A stretch of DNA of 26,906 bases from Pelomyxa schiedti. Taxonomy: Eukaryota > Evosea > Pelobiontida > Pelomyxidae. The notes beneath the pieces are model-generated. The model did not search any database, had not been told where the DNA came from, and was given only the letters and a program-made list of their open reading frames with translations. Below, piece after piece: positions 1 to 10,266 of this stretch. The translations under genes were made by a program, and so were the position numbers. Location: contig JAHLWZ010001036.1 of assembly GCA_020536535.1 (NCBI GenBank), positions 1 to 26,906 on the forward strand, written 5' to 3'. How positions within the stretch are numbered: the first letter of the stretch is position 1; each line of letters begins with the position of its first letter.

Positions 1-720
1 AGAAACGCTATATCCTTTTCTGTCATGGTCTGTGCGGTTGCTAGCACAGTTCCAGCAGGGATTCTTACAGTCTCTTGCTTGGGATTGAGTATACAAATAG
101 GTAGAGTTCCTTTCTTCAGCTTGGCTCCCACTCCTGGGGCCATGCACAAATTCACATTAGCTGCAGGTGTTATATTATACAGCATTCCTTCTGCAGCCTC
201 TGTGTTCACTTGTACCTTCTCGACGACTTTATGTCTGGCAGGATACTCCTTATCTTCTCGGGTGGTAAGGAATACCCTGGTATGCACTGGTGTACAGTGG
301 CAATGTACTTGCTTATTCCATGGCAACTCCACGCAGTCAATTGAAGGCAGTGAGACTTCATATTCTGCTCTGAAATCATTACCAAACACCCAGATGTTGT
401 CTATGTTCTTGATCACAGCAAACGTGAAGCCAATCTTCCTCCCTGCCAGTGTGAATCTCACTCTTATTGTATTTTCAATACTCAAGCTTGTCTTCCCAGC
501 CAGTAGTGATCCACTCTCATACGGGGTTTGTACAAACTTATTCCAATTCTTTCTTTCTAACTCTGCAATGAGGTTCCGACTTATCAGTGAATACCCTGAA
601 CTGGTATCCAAGCAAACTTCCCTTGACAGTCCACTCACCATGACTTCTAAATATGTAGGTGTGAATTTATTCCCAACGCCATCTCCATTAACATTGAACA
701 TTCTTTTGTGGGTATTATTT
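1..720 (-). CDS. Retropepsin-like protease region of the retroelement (partial, runs off window)
   Basis: The minus-strand frame is open from about 848 down to position 1. It contains a retropepsin-like core: a hydrophobic strand, then LDTSSGYSLIS as the probable flap-side active site (around 603-575), and about 80 residues later VFGNDF, which resembles the second conserved ILGxDF-type element of Ty3/gypsy proteases. After it comes sequence resembling the linker before gypsy reverse transcriptases. The active-site triplet reads DTS rather than the usual DTG or DSG. No ATG clearly starts this frame; it would normally be translated as part of a Gag-Pol fusion. The part upstream of about 720 in this frame is only the mirrored arm of an inverted repeat. 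The domain call rests on motif resemblance, not a search. Confidence 0.6.
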
Positions 721-840
721 GCAGATAATACCCACAAAAGAATGTTCAATGTTAATGGAGATGGTGTCGGGAATAAATTCACACCTACATATTTAAAAGT
801 CACGGTGAGTGGACTGTCAAGGGAAGTTTGCTTGGATACC
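603..840. repeat. Inverted repeat, 116-bp arms, 6-nt spacer, inside the retroelement
   Basis: The arms are 603-718 and 725-840, with spacer TTGCAG at 719-724. They align without a gap about the centre 721.5. I count four mismatches in 116 positions (about 97% identity), all transitions. In protease sense two are silent and two change residues (Glu/Lys and Met/Thr). The left arm is the start of the protease region on the minus strand; the right arm is the same segment inverted. Beyond the arms the similarity stops. Confidence 0.95.
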
Positions 841-1093
841 TGCTTGTGTTATCTGATAGATTATGGGTACTGAAAGTGCTTTCCAAGAATCTCTAAGTGA
901 GTGTCAACCCTCCCTCCCGTTGGAGAAGCCCCTTCTGCACATCTGTTTATTTCCTCAGAGCTTTGATCTTTGAATCTAACTTTATGCATTCCCACTTTTT
1001 TTCCCTTGATAATGGATTTAAGCTGTCCTTCCTGAGGAGATATCTTCCCCTGAGCGCCAGTCTCCTCCTCTCTACTGGCACCTTCCGGGCTAT

Positions 1094-2510
1094 CTAGTTT
1101 CCCTGGTGTTGTTGTTGTAATAGCGGGCAGTTTGCCTTTAGGTGCCCTGGTTCATGACATCTGAAACACACCCTCGTCTGATAAGGCAGAGACGACTTTG
1201 CTCCCCTATACTCTGTTGTACCCCTGCCTCCTCTCCAGTATCTTGGTCCTCTTGACTCGGGCTCTCCCCTGGTGTGTAGGAGTGCTCCTCTTCCCATTCC
1301 CCTGCCTCGCCCTGGCCCTTACCCCTCTCACTCCAGTTATTTACATAATTTACAGAGTTGTCTCCACAACTGTCACCTTTGCTGGTTCTCACCGTCACCG
1401 TCGATGTATGTATTCCTGCTACTCCCTGGTCATGAACTTATCTGGATCCTGCACATACCACTTGTTGGCTATCTCTGCATATTTTGAGAACGGTATGCTG
1501 TCAACTGTGGCAGCACAGCAACACTCAATCTCATTGACCCAATCAGGGGGTATTAGTCTCTTGAAGGTCTCAATTAAGGTGAAATCGTTCACAGAGGTAT
1601 TAGGTCTCATCTGAAAGTGTGAGAGCTCAGCCTTGGCATTTGTTTTCGTATTGATGTCGCATTCCTCCACAAGCAGCTGCAATAGCTCTCGTACTGATTG
1701 TACATTCCCGGTAGGAATCTGTGCTACTTCCCCCAACAATGCTGGAATAATAGCTGCCATTACTTGGTCATTGAAGAACCTGCGAATAAGTATGTGGACC
1801 TTGTTCAACCAGACTCTTATGTTGGCATCTTTCGAATCCAAGTGGCCTTTGCCTTCCTTCTGGGATATTTCAAAATTAACCACGTCACAGGAGTTTGGAA
1901 ATTTAATTTGAAATTTTTAACAGAGCCTCTCTTGTCTGATTCCCTCTTCTTCTTCCCATTCAGAAGTTGGCTCTTCGTCTTGTTACTGATTCCTGTATGA
2001 CGAGAATTGATTCTAATTTCTGCCATAGATGGGAAATCCTGCTGCACTCGGCTGTTGGCCTGCCTTCTTGCTGGCTCAATGTGTTCACGCATGTCCACTG
2101 CGTGCTCGTCTTACTATTACTGCTGGTAGTTGACTGCATCCGTGCCTGCCTGCATTCTGCTACTTCTTCCCTGAGTTCTCGGAGCTCTCTACCAAAGCTG
2201 GCAACCACTTCCAGTACCGAATGTATACTTTCTTGCATCTCCCTGTGTTGGGGTCCATGCACCAGCACTCGACAAGGGTGAGTTGCTCTTGTGAGAGCTG
2301 TTGGTGGAGTGATTCTGGTGATTTCAACTCCACAAGACTCCTCAGACTCTTCTTCCGATTCCGTGGTAGATTCAGGGAGATCTGGAGGTCTGGGCTCTTC
2401 CTGGTGTGCAGGAGCTGCTGGCTCCGGGTGTGTAGAATCGTTCCCTCTGAATGGCCGGCTCTGTCCCGAACTATGTTTCCTGATGATTCTTGGAACTTGC
2501 TCTCTGACAC
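1094..2510 (-). pseudogene. Retroelement gag remnant with CCHC zinc knuckle, frames broken
   Basis: Three minus-strand blocks are in different frames. Block 1 (about 2520-1960) is acidic and Pro-rich, then a charged helix likely to form a coiled coil. Block 2 (1883-1419, 154 codons, GTG as first codon) has the helical pattern of a Ty3-like capsid, with a Trp-Leu core near its start, and ends at a TAG. Block 3 (1297-1094) is Arg/Gly-rich and contains the nucleocapsid knuckle CFRCHEPGHLKANC, matching CX2CX4HX4C. The capsid and knuckle should be in one Gag protein, so the stop and frame change between them (about 1419-1290) argue for decay. No methionine clearly starts block 1. Confidence 0.6.
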
Positions 2511-2540
2511 TAGCTGTCTGAAACTTGGTTTTTTTTCCTC

Positions 2541-3997
2541 AAGGTTGGTGTGTTGTTAGTTGTAGTTGACTACATACAGTGACAGCATACAACAACTGAT
2601 AAACTTGTAGGACCACTCATCATCTCTTCCACTGCCTCCTCCCAAGAAGACAACCTTGTGCTCTTTGGAAAGCGTGGCTAACACTGGTCTGTGCTAAAAG
2701 GTGCTGCAGAGATAGTCTTCACCACTTTGTGGTTTGATGTGACAAACTGCAACAAACTCTCTTCTGCAGAATTTCTTGACTACAGTGGTGAAATTGGCAC
2801 TTATTCAGCAACCCACCATCTGCAGTTGGTTCTTCCGTTGGCTCCCCTCCTGAACGGCCTCTGCAGTCACACGAAGAAGGATTTTGAGGCTTTTCAGTCT
2901 GTGTTTCCTCTTGTCTTCTGTGGTCTTCTTCTCGTAAACCTCAGGGAGTTACAAAACCACTCAGCAACACTCCTCTCACTGTCACCAGAAAAAAAAGAGA
3001 CACTCCATTGGCAGACAGACAAGCCTCCAACAGTTTCATCCTCTTAAATAACAAGCCCAAGAAGAAGCCCAGAAATTTGTGTGGACCCTGCCTGGTGATG
3101 TCAATGGAGTGTGTGAATGGCCTGGCTGTTCCATGGGCAGCATGCCACCAGCCTCAGATTGCACTGTTCTTTTGAGAGAACGAACGTGTTTCCTGATGAG
3201 GCACTTGCTTCAGGTCCTTGTGCCACAGTCAATGAGATTTCTCTCACACTGATTGATGTGTGGCAGACTCTTCAACCCAGAAGTGTCACTGTCTTGAGGC
3301 AGACTTCTGCACATGTGCGGGTGTGTGACAATGTGAATAACATCAGGTTGCCTGACGCTGCACTCGCACTGAGGAGGAGGACTGATGGCAGAACTGTTTT
3401 CGTGTTTGGGTGTGGTCCCCACCTGAGGGGTTCACAGACCCCGGCACAGTCTTCCAAGTCAACTCCGTGGTGGGGTCGCACCTGACCTGTCACGGCTGAG
3501 TGACTGTGTGCTCTGTGTTGGGAGGGTCTTGTCACATGTCCTACAAACTGTGGGACTGCTGTGGTGAGACAGCAGACAACCAGCAACGGGTGAGGCGCAT
3601 ATAGCAGAGCTGTGATGGATTTTACCATGTCATTGCTGGGTGTGTTTCCTGTTTGCAGTGAAGGGAAGTGGAAGGAAGATACTTGTGATTGAGGCTGCAC
3701 CAAGGACTGTTGTTATGGAATTTGCAGCCAAGGGCCTGTGCACATCCAGAAACAAGGGTCCCTCTTCTTCTCATGACGCACAAATGTAAAATGTCATTAA
3801 ACAAGTTTGAAACCTCCTAACACCAGGGGTGGCACCAGAAAGAACGAGAGGGAAAAAAAAACGCAACTGCAGGTCTTCCAGATCTTTTTTTTTTCTTTTC
3901 TATTGCTCTTCCAGAGTCTTCTTGTTCTTCGGCCGAACACATTCCGACAAAACAAACCTCAAACGCGCAGTGGTGCGTGGACGCAAATCCGCAGATC
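2541..3997. other. Intergenic stretch, no gene recognised
   Basis: About 1.45 kb lies between the start of the retroelement gag remnant and the V-ATPase subunit H gene. Plus-strand open frames at 2691-3047 and 3117-3485 show no domain, motif, splice pattern or composition that I can connect to a protein. The left part could hold the element's leader and LTR, but I could not place LTR ends because the second LTR is outside the window. The last 150 bases (3850-3997), with several T-runs, probably hold the promoter and 5' UTR of the downstream gene. Confidence 0.5.
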
Positions 3998-6195
3998 ATG
4001 TCGACAACAAAGGCAACGGCGACAACATCCGGTTCGGGGAGTAGTCCGACGCTGAGAAATGCGTCGCTGGACATGCCACGTACATCGCCCACGTTGAGAT
4101 CTCCGTCGCCGGTTGGAGAGGTCGTAGTGTTGCCGGGACCCCCTGGCAGTTCTGCAACAACTCCGCCCCCCTCTACTGGCCTTCTAACTCCTGGTTTTTT
4201 CTTTTTTCTTCTTCTTCTTCCCTCTGGTTGTTGGTTTTTTGGTTGTTGCTATATTCTTGGTTTCTTATTGTTGTTGTGTTTTATGTTGCCTCTTTGATGG
4301 GCATCTCCCTAACAGTTTGGGGTTTTCTTCCTCTTTTGCCAAAGGTGACCCTTCTGCGTCTCTTAAAGCAGCGGTGGATGCTGCTGAACAACTACAGAGT
4401 TGGTTGAAGGAACCCATTACCAGGGAGGAAGTTGCTGGGCGCACTATTGCCTGGGATGGGCATGTACATGCGGAGCTCCTTACTTCACAGCAAGCAGAAA
4501 TGTTGAAAGCTTATGATAAGCGGGAACTCTCTGCAAAAACACAAATGATAGCATCTGTAAGACCCATTCTTCTCTTTGACTTGAGTAACTTTTTTACAGC
4601 GCGGGGTTGAGTACGTGCACCTGCTCCTGCACCTCTTGACAACTATAAACACAGTCGACACCCAGCAGTACATTATTCTTCTTCTTGCTGAAATTGTAGA
4701 AGGTTTCCATTCTTATGGGTCAAAAAAAATAAAATAAAATTAACGTTTCCAAGTTGACCCGGATAGGAGACTTCCCTTGATATTACAAGTAGAAGCACAC
4801 ATGGATCCATATGTACCCCTCTTAAAGTACTTATTTTGTAGTGTTAAAGTTGTATTTACTGTGCTTTTCAGCCTTTCTTGCAAGGAGGGTTCAGATTGGT
4901 TCTGCCAAAAAGAGGCTTTTATGCTTTTGGCACGACTTTTCTGGTACTTGGCAAAACCTTTTCCTGTTTGATTTACTGTAATCAGCAAAGCACAAAATAT
5001 TAACCCAGAGCATATTGAAAGATTCCTGGACCAACTGTGCAAACAACTCGTGCTGGAAAATCCGGTGGAAGTTCGAATAGCCGTCTTACCTCTTATGGTA
5101 ACCCTCCCACCAAATGAGGCAAGGTTTTTTTCTGATTATTACAGAAACTTCTCGTAAGACCTGATTTCCGTATCCCCTTCTATCAGAGGAAAGGCGTGCA
5201 ATTGTATCTCTCTTTCTCCCTCAAATTTTAAATCACATTTTTCAGACTCACTGACGTCATTGCATGCCACCTGTCCGTTGTTAAGTTTCAACTTCTTTAT
5301 GAAGTCATTTTCTGCATTTGGCTTCTTTGCTATGAGAAGGATATCGCTAGTTTGTCCTCTAATACCATGTGTTGGAAATTTACTCTCCAAAGGTCATCTC
5401 CCTGACGAGTTAATTCCTCATCTTGTGGATATTATCAAACTTGTACAAAAAGAAAAAGTTCATCGTGTCTGCATTGCTACTTTCCGGGTATCTTTGGTTG
5501 AATGTGTTGCCGCTTCTAAAGTAATTCAGAATATGAGTGCATTGGAACGGAATCTCGTTGGAATGATTTCGTGCGGAGTCCACAGGATGATGCCGTTACT
5601 TTTATCTCGCAAGTGGGGAGACACAGATGTTGCAGATGACTTGCAGGAGATTGATTCTGCTATACAGAAGCAACTTCACGTCATGAGGTTCGAGCAGAGT
5701 GCTTTTTCTTTTTTTCCTTAAAAAAAAAGCTCCTTTGATGTTTACAAGCACGAAATACTGTCTCGCCGTCTGGAGTGGAGTCCTGTGCATCAATCTGATA
5801 AATTTTGGAGGGAAAATGCTTCCCGTTTTGAAGAAAACAAATATGAAATGCTTGGGTATGTAGTTTCGCTCTTATTTAACTTTCAGGTTGCTTATTCTAT
5901 GCAGGACTCTTGAAGATATTCTGAAGACGTCAGAGGACCCCGTTGTTCTTTCTGTAGCGTGCCATGACTTAGGGGAATTTGTTCAGCATCACCCTCGCGG
6001 AAGGAGGTATCTTTCCTCTACATTTCTTCTTTTATAACGAAATTACCCAGCTTGATCAATCAAATGAATGTAAAAGTGGAACTGATGAAGCTCCTTCAAC
6101 ACAAATCACCCGAAGTTCAGAAGCACGCCTTATTTTCATTGCAGAAGATGATGGCACACAAATGGTATGTCCCTGTACCATCCCACCCAGTCTGA
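3998..6195 (+). CDS. VMA13: V-type proton ATPase subunit H (V1 sector regulator)
   Basis: Subunit H sits at the V1-Vo interface and is needed for ATP-driven proton pumping into acidic compartments. I resolve 13 exons: 3998-4193, 4345-4556, 4600-4702, 4793-4826, 4872-4943, 4986-5097, 5145-5203, 5246-5349, 5393-5487, 5530-5687, 5730-5855, 5905-6006, 6051-6195. All phases close, giving 505 aa. Family hallmarks are the N-terminal armadillo-like stretch, [16 protein letters not shown] in the middle, ALERN and [10 protein letters not shown], then [20 protein letters not shown] and [17 protein letters not shown]. The C-terminal domain has HHPRGR and [18 protein letters not shown] just before the stop. 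The first about 65 residues are a Ser/Thr/Pro-rich extension not usual in the family. The ATG at 3998 was chosen because no other in-frame ATG precedes it in the exon. Most introns are 42-49 nt; three are about 60 nt or longer. Confidence 0.92.
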
Positions 6196-6484
6196 CCCTT
6201 CCACAGGGATAACCTTGGTTCCTAATAACACGGTCACAACACGACTACCCTTAAGAAATCCACACCTCCGCTTCAGCAAAAATTAAGTGCACTACATCCC
6301 ATTTTCCTTTTGCACCTAAAAGTCCCCTAAAAACCTATTCTTTGTTTCGTGAAACTTCCTTGTTGGCCCTGGGCTCCGGCGCTGAAAATGATTCTTTGCT
6401 TTTTTCCACTAAGCACGAAAACAAATGATCAACGGGTGGTCCATACCTTTGTAAAAAGGAAAAAAGGTTGCTACAACAATCCAC

Positions 6485-8845
6485 ATGACACGATGGAACT
6501 TAGCTTTCGTTTTGGTAGTGTTGGTGGGGCTGTCGCAGTGCAGTGGAGCTTATGGGAATGAGGCCAGGATTGAGTTGCACATGACTGGAGAGCCAGGGGT
6601 GATGTTGTGGTCATTGGACGCCACAGGCCTCACACAGGTTCTTTTTTTGTTGTCGTTGTAAAACTCTCTTCGTGTTTTTGTTTTGGAATTTGTTAGTTAA
6701 GAGTGCTTTGGCAGACTGTGGATATCCCAGTGCGATATATTCCCAAGAGTCTGGGAACTGGCGGAGCCTCGATGTTCAGGGTTATTGATATGGAAGGGAA
6801 CAAATGTGAGTATAAAGGTCTGATCAGGAAGGTTGACCCAAATGCAATGGTATGGAATTGTCCAACTGTGGGATTCTGGGGCCTAAGTACCTGTGAAGGT
6901 CCAAGTTAAGCCTGGTGACTCCCTGAAATATACTGTTGATCTCACCCGCCTCTATGAATTCGAGCAGTAGTCTTCCTCTCATCCTTAACACTGCTAATAT
7001 CTCCCAAAAAAGCCCTGGTTCCTATTACGTGACCTTTCCAACCAGGACTATACACACCCACCAAGGAGATATTATCTTATCTTTTGGAACTCCTAAAACC
7101 TTTTTCATGCCTCATGCATCATCACCACCTCTTCCTCCACAAGCATCACATGACCTTGACCTTGGCCTACCCTCTACTTCTATTAGCTTTACGACTGTTG
7201 GGTGTTCTGATCAAAATCCTAAACTGACAGCCTTGATCAGAGAACCTCTTTTCAGGCTATACAATGGTTTAACTCTTGTTACATCAGAGACTCCTTATCC
7301 TAGTTTCTTTTCTTCCTTCTTTGGGGTACCTATTTTTTTCTGGATTCCTTGAGTGTAACTGTTTATTAGGAAGAATCCACCAGTTCTTGGGAAACAGTAC
7401 AAGGTCACTATCAAGCAGTCAAAGATACCTTGGAGTCTTCCAATGTGAGACCTAACTGTGGTGGAGATCAGTGTGATGCAATTACTTATGCATATGTGTT
7501 TCCAACCGATGTAAATCATAATATCTACTTGTGCGATGTCTACTTCGGGAGTGATATAGTACTTCCCATATCAGGTTTCATATTGTGCAACTTATTATAT
7601 AGTACTATGGAAACTATGACACCTGCTCTGGTACACTGCTGCATGAGACCCTCCATTTTAGTGACGTTGTTGGCACATTGGATTTCGCTTATGGAGTTGA
7701 TGACTGCCATAACTTGGCAGAAACAAATCCAACTCAAGCAATGCTGAATTCTGACAGCCACCAATACTATCTAGAAAGCCACTGGTTATTAACTCCGTGC
7801 GCGTGGATAAACAATTGCGATGACTGCGGCTCTGAGGTCTGCGCTGAATTCCCACTCTCATTTTCCCACTTTTCTTTCAGACAGGTTGCTCATGGTGTGT
7901 GGATGAGGAGGGGTTTGGGATGTGTGTGCAGAGCTCTCCTTTTTACGGCGTCTGCCCAGATCTAAATCCCAGCTGCGTAAGCTTCCCTTGTGGGATATTT
8001 TTTGATCCCTCCTAAACCACACTGTAGACCATTTCCAGCGACCCATGTGCTTCCTATTCGACCTGTGATACGTGCACTGAAGGTGTTTTTCCGTTAGAGA
8101 CATTCTCAAATAACCCAAACAGACAAGGATTGTGGGTGGTGTGACGAAGCATGTGTTAGCGGCAACTCTGTTGGGCCAGCCGACCACGTGTGCTCCACAT
8201 ATAACTACTTTTCATGCGAGGCGGATTGCTCCTCAGCAACCAACTGTAGTTCATGTGTTATGAGAGATTGTGGGTTCTGTGCATCTACCCAGACTTGTGT
8301 ATGAGACGAATTGGGTATCTTACTGCGATTATCTCACTTCTGCGGTAGGTGCCTGGGACTTTCGTAGGCGCCGAGAATACTTGTGACCATTTTCAGTACC
8401 TCTTTTGTGAGTGTTCCGCAGGCGCAAAGTGCTCTGATTGTTTTGGTACGTGGAACCGAGGTGCGAGTGGTATAATGTGATTAATACCTTTTTTTTTTTC
8501 TTATCAGAGATCTCCTCCTACTGTGGATGGTGCTCATCAAACGACTTTTGTGCTTCTGGAACAAGCCCAGGTATCACGAACCTACTCAAACACAATATCT
8601 TATTGCTTTTGAAATGACAATACAATGCAGGACCTTACTACACTGATGAATGCCCCTCCAGCAGTTCTTGGTTCTACAACACCTGCCCGTGCGATTATGA
8701 CACAGAGGATGATTGCCTCACTGAACAGGGGCAGTGCGGGTGGTGCAATGACGATGGTTCGTGCAACGCTGGGAATGAAAACGGCCCATTTCTTGTCGGT
8801 TGTGACAGCTGGTATGTAGACTCCCCAGTTCCGTTTCTTTCCTAA
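6485..8845 (+). CDS. Secreted M35 aspzincin metalloendopeptidase with C-terminal cysteine-rich modules
   Basis: Twelve exons (6485-6637, 6697-6849, 6899-6966, 7013-7325, 7370-7558, 7603-7836, 7881-7976, 8028-8082, 8123-8298, 8349-8445, 8508-8570, 8631-8845) join in phase to 603 aa. A signal peptide (about residues 1-23, MTRWNLAFVLVVLVGL) is followed by the beta-rich domain seen before M35 catalytic domains, including VKPGDSLKYTVDL. The catalytic domain has YAYVFP and IYLCDVYF, the zinc motif HETLH (about 306-310) and GTLDFAYG (about 316-323), whose Asp is the third ligand in aspzincins. ETNPTQAMLNSDSHQYYLE fits the peptidyl-Lys metalloendopeptidase branch. From about residue 350 to the end come repeated cysteine modules with CSWC, CGWC, CGFC, CGWC and CGWC cores, like PSI repeats. 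It is probably lysosomal or secreted. The shortest exon (8028-8082) was recognised because it completes one module. Confidence 0.88.
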
Positions 8846-9077
8846 CCAGTATCTAGGTTTGGAGTAAGTTCTAGCCATGCTCCGTACTTATTATTATTGC
8901 TGGGCACATTACTCGCGGTGCTAGTCATGTGATTCACCCCAATCCTCCTCATCCAGAGCGGAAACTCTTTCCCGTAAACGGATTTAAAAAAAAAAAAAAC
9001 GATAGAAAAGAGAGAAATTAAGGTGCAACTGAAACGCGATAATTTTTGGGCTTAATTTCGCGTGAAGGCGAGGTGCG

Positions 9078-10077
9078 ATGGGTAAAGCACGAAGAAAAAG
9101 AGCGAACAGTAAAGCGTGGAGGACAAAGTCACGTGTCAAGGCCCCCAATAAATTGAGCACCACAGATTTTTCTTTTAAACACATTCAGGTTTGTCCTTTT
9201 CTCGTTGTTTCTACTAGGGCCTTTTTTTTTAATATACAAAACCCCTTGGGTCAAACCAACATGTATATTCCCAAATAGCCACAATGGAACAAGACTGATA
9301 GACCCACACTCAACAAAACTTTCAACTCGTTTGGGCTCAACCCTAACCCAAACACGGTCACGAAACACGTGGCGCCCCATGTGGCACGCAAAATCATGGA
9401 ATCAGAAGGACCACTGAAGTACTCTAAAGATCACAGCAACTTAGTGCACGACTGGATTCACTCCACCATCACACCTCCGGTTGCCACTGAGGTCAAGAAA
9501 TCGCGCCCAAGCCCGTCGGAGTGGTTGCGGCTGAAACCACAAGTCCCACCTCTGCAAAAAACCACAAAACTCACATGGAAGAAGACTCAGAGTCCCTCCG
9601 CGGCCGAGAGTGATGATGACGACGAAAGCTCTACTGCTGCTACAATTGCAAACCCCGTCACTCTTCTACCACTTCCAATTCCAAGGGGTGCAACAAGAGC
9701 AGAGATAACACAAATCCGGCAACGCAACTCCCTACTTGACCAAGTTTACTCAAGTGACCCACACGATGCCGTAAACAGGAAGAAACGCAAACAAGCAGGC
9801 ATTCTGCGAAAGCTTGAGAAAGTGGCCTCGGTACCGGAGCGCAAAGCACCCAAAAAAATGCCATGGCGGGACAGGTGCTACATTTCAGCACTGATTTCAA
9901 AGTACAAAAATGACTATGACATGATGGCTCGGGACATTACCTTGAATTACAACCAGCTCACTCCAAACCAGATAGAAAGAAAGATACGCCTATGTAAGTT
10001 TTACATCCTCACTTTGCCGTAAGGCAGGCATAAAACTCACCACACCAACAGACAAACAACTTCGTCCAATCTTCTAG
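9078..10077 (+). CDS. NOP16: Nucleolar protein 16 (Nop16), 60S ribosome biogenesis
   Basis: Nop16 is a nucleolar factor for large ribosomal subunit assembly. Three exons (9078-9188, 9279-9993, 10052-10077) give 283 aa. The start is MGKARRKRANSKAW, the basic Nop16 N-terminus. Exon 2 begins PQWNKTDRPTLNKTF, the tryptophan element followed by a poorly conserved region. The C-terminal signature is PWRDRCYISALISKYKNDYD followed by a tract ending in NYNQLTPNQIERKIR. The middle is acidic and Ser/Thr-rich (SDDDDESS), as in many homologues. If the donor GTAAGTTTT at 9994 were ignored, the frame would run on to a stop at 10020-10022; splicing to 10052 gives the ending IRLYKQLRPIF, which I prefer. The first intron is 90 nt. 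The unusually long intervening region makes this longer than typical Nop16 (about 180-230 aa). Confidence 0.88.
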
Positions 10078-10266
10078 TACCAGTTTACCCCAAGATTACG
10101 GCATATTTTGGAGTTTGCTCCTCTGTCTTATATAACCACTACAGGGAGATAAAAACAAATTCCCAAGTCTGCCATCATAGTTGAGAGATGTGCTTCCAAA
10201 CTAGAAATAGAAGCACTTTTTTTACATTTCTACGCAACTTGGGAGTCATTCTCCGAAACTGAATTG

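Larger units (their letters stand above)
1..2540 (-). mobile_element. LTR-type retroelement, gag-protease part, damaged
   Basis: On the minus strand, in element order, there is an acidic then coiled-coil-like stretch (about 2520-1960), a capsid-like stretch (1883-1419), a CX2CX4HX4C zinc knuckle near 1140-1190, and a retropepsin-like region (about 720 to the window edge). This order (gag, zinc knuckle, protease) is that of Ty3/gypsy-like LTR retrotransposons. Reverse transcriptase and integrase are not in the window and would lie left of position 1. The gag frames are not continuous: they shift near 1880 and again between the capsid-like stretch and the knuckle, so the copy looks decayed unless introns or programmed shifts explain it. 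I found no clear LTR ends or primer-binding site between 2540 and 3800. The family assignment is inferred from domain order. Confidence 0.75.

Noticed and set aside
25-873. A 282-codon plus-strand open frame at the left edge
   Set aside because: It is mostly antisense to the retropepsin-like region and stays open because of the inverted repeat; only its end, the right arm, carries protease sense sequence.
2691-3485. Plus-strand frames of 118 and 122 codons
   Set aside because: No motif, no splice-linked continuation and no compositional support.
5119-5144. A GC-AG intron of 26 nt in the V-ATPase H gene
   Set aside because: It closes the phase, but a normal GT-AG intron at 5098-5144 (47 nt) also does so, fits the intron size of the gene and uses standard signals.
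8299-8396. A single 98-nt intron in the M35 gene
   Set aside because: Ending the intron at 8348 instead gives a 50-nt intron and adds residues that align with the preceding cysteine module.
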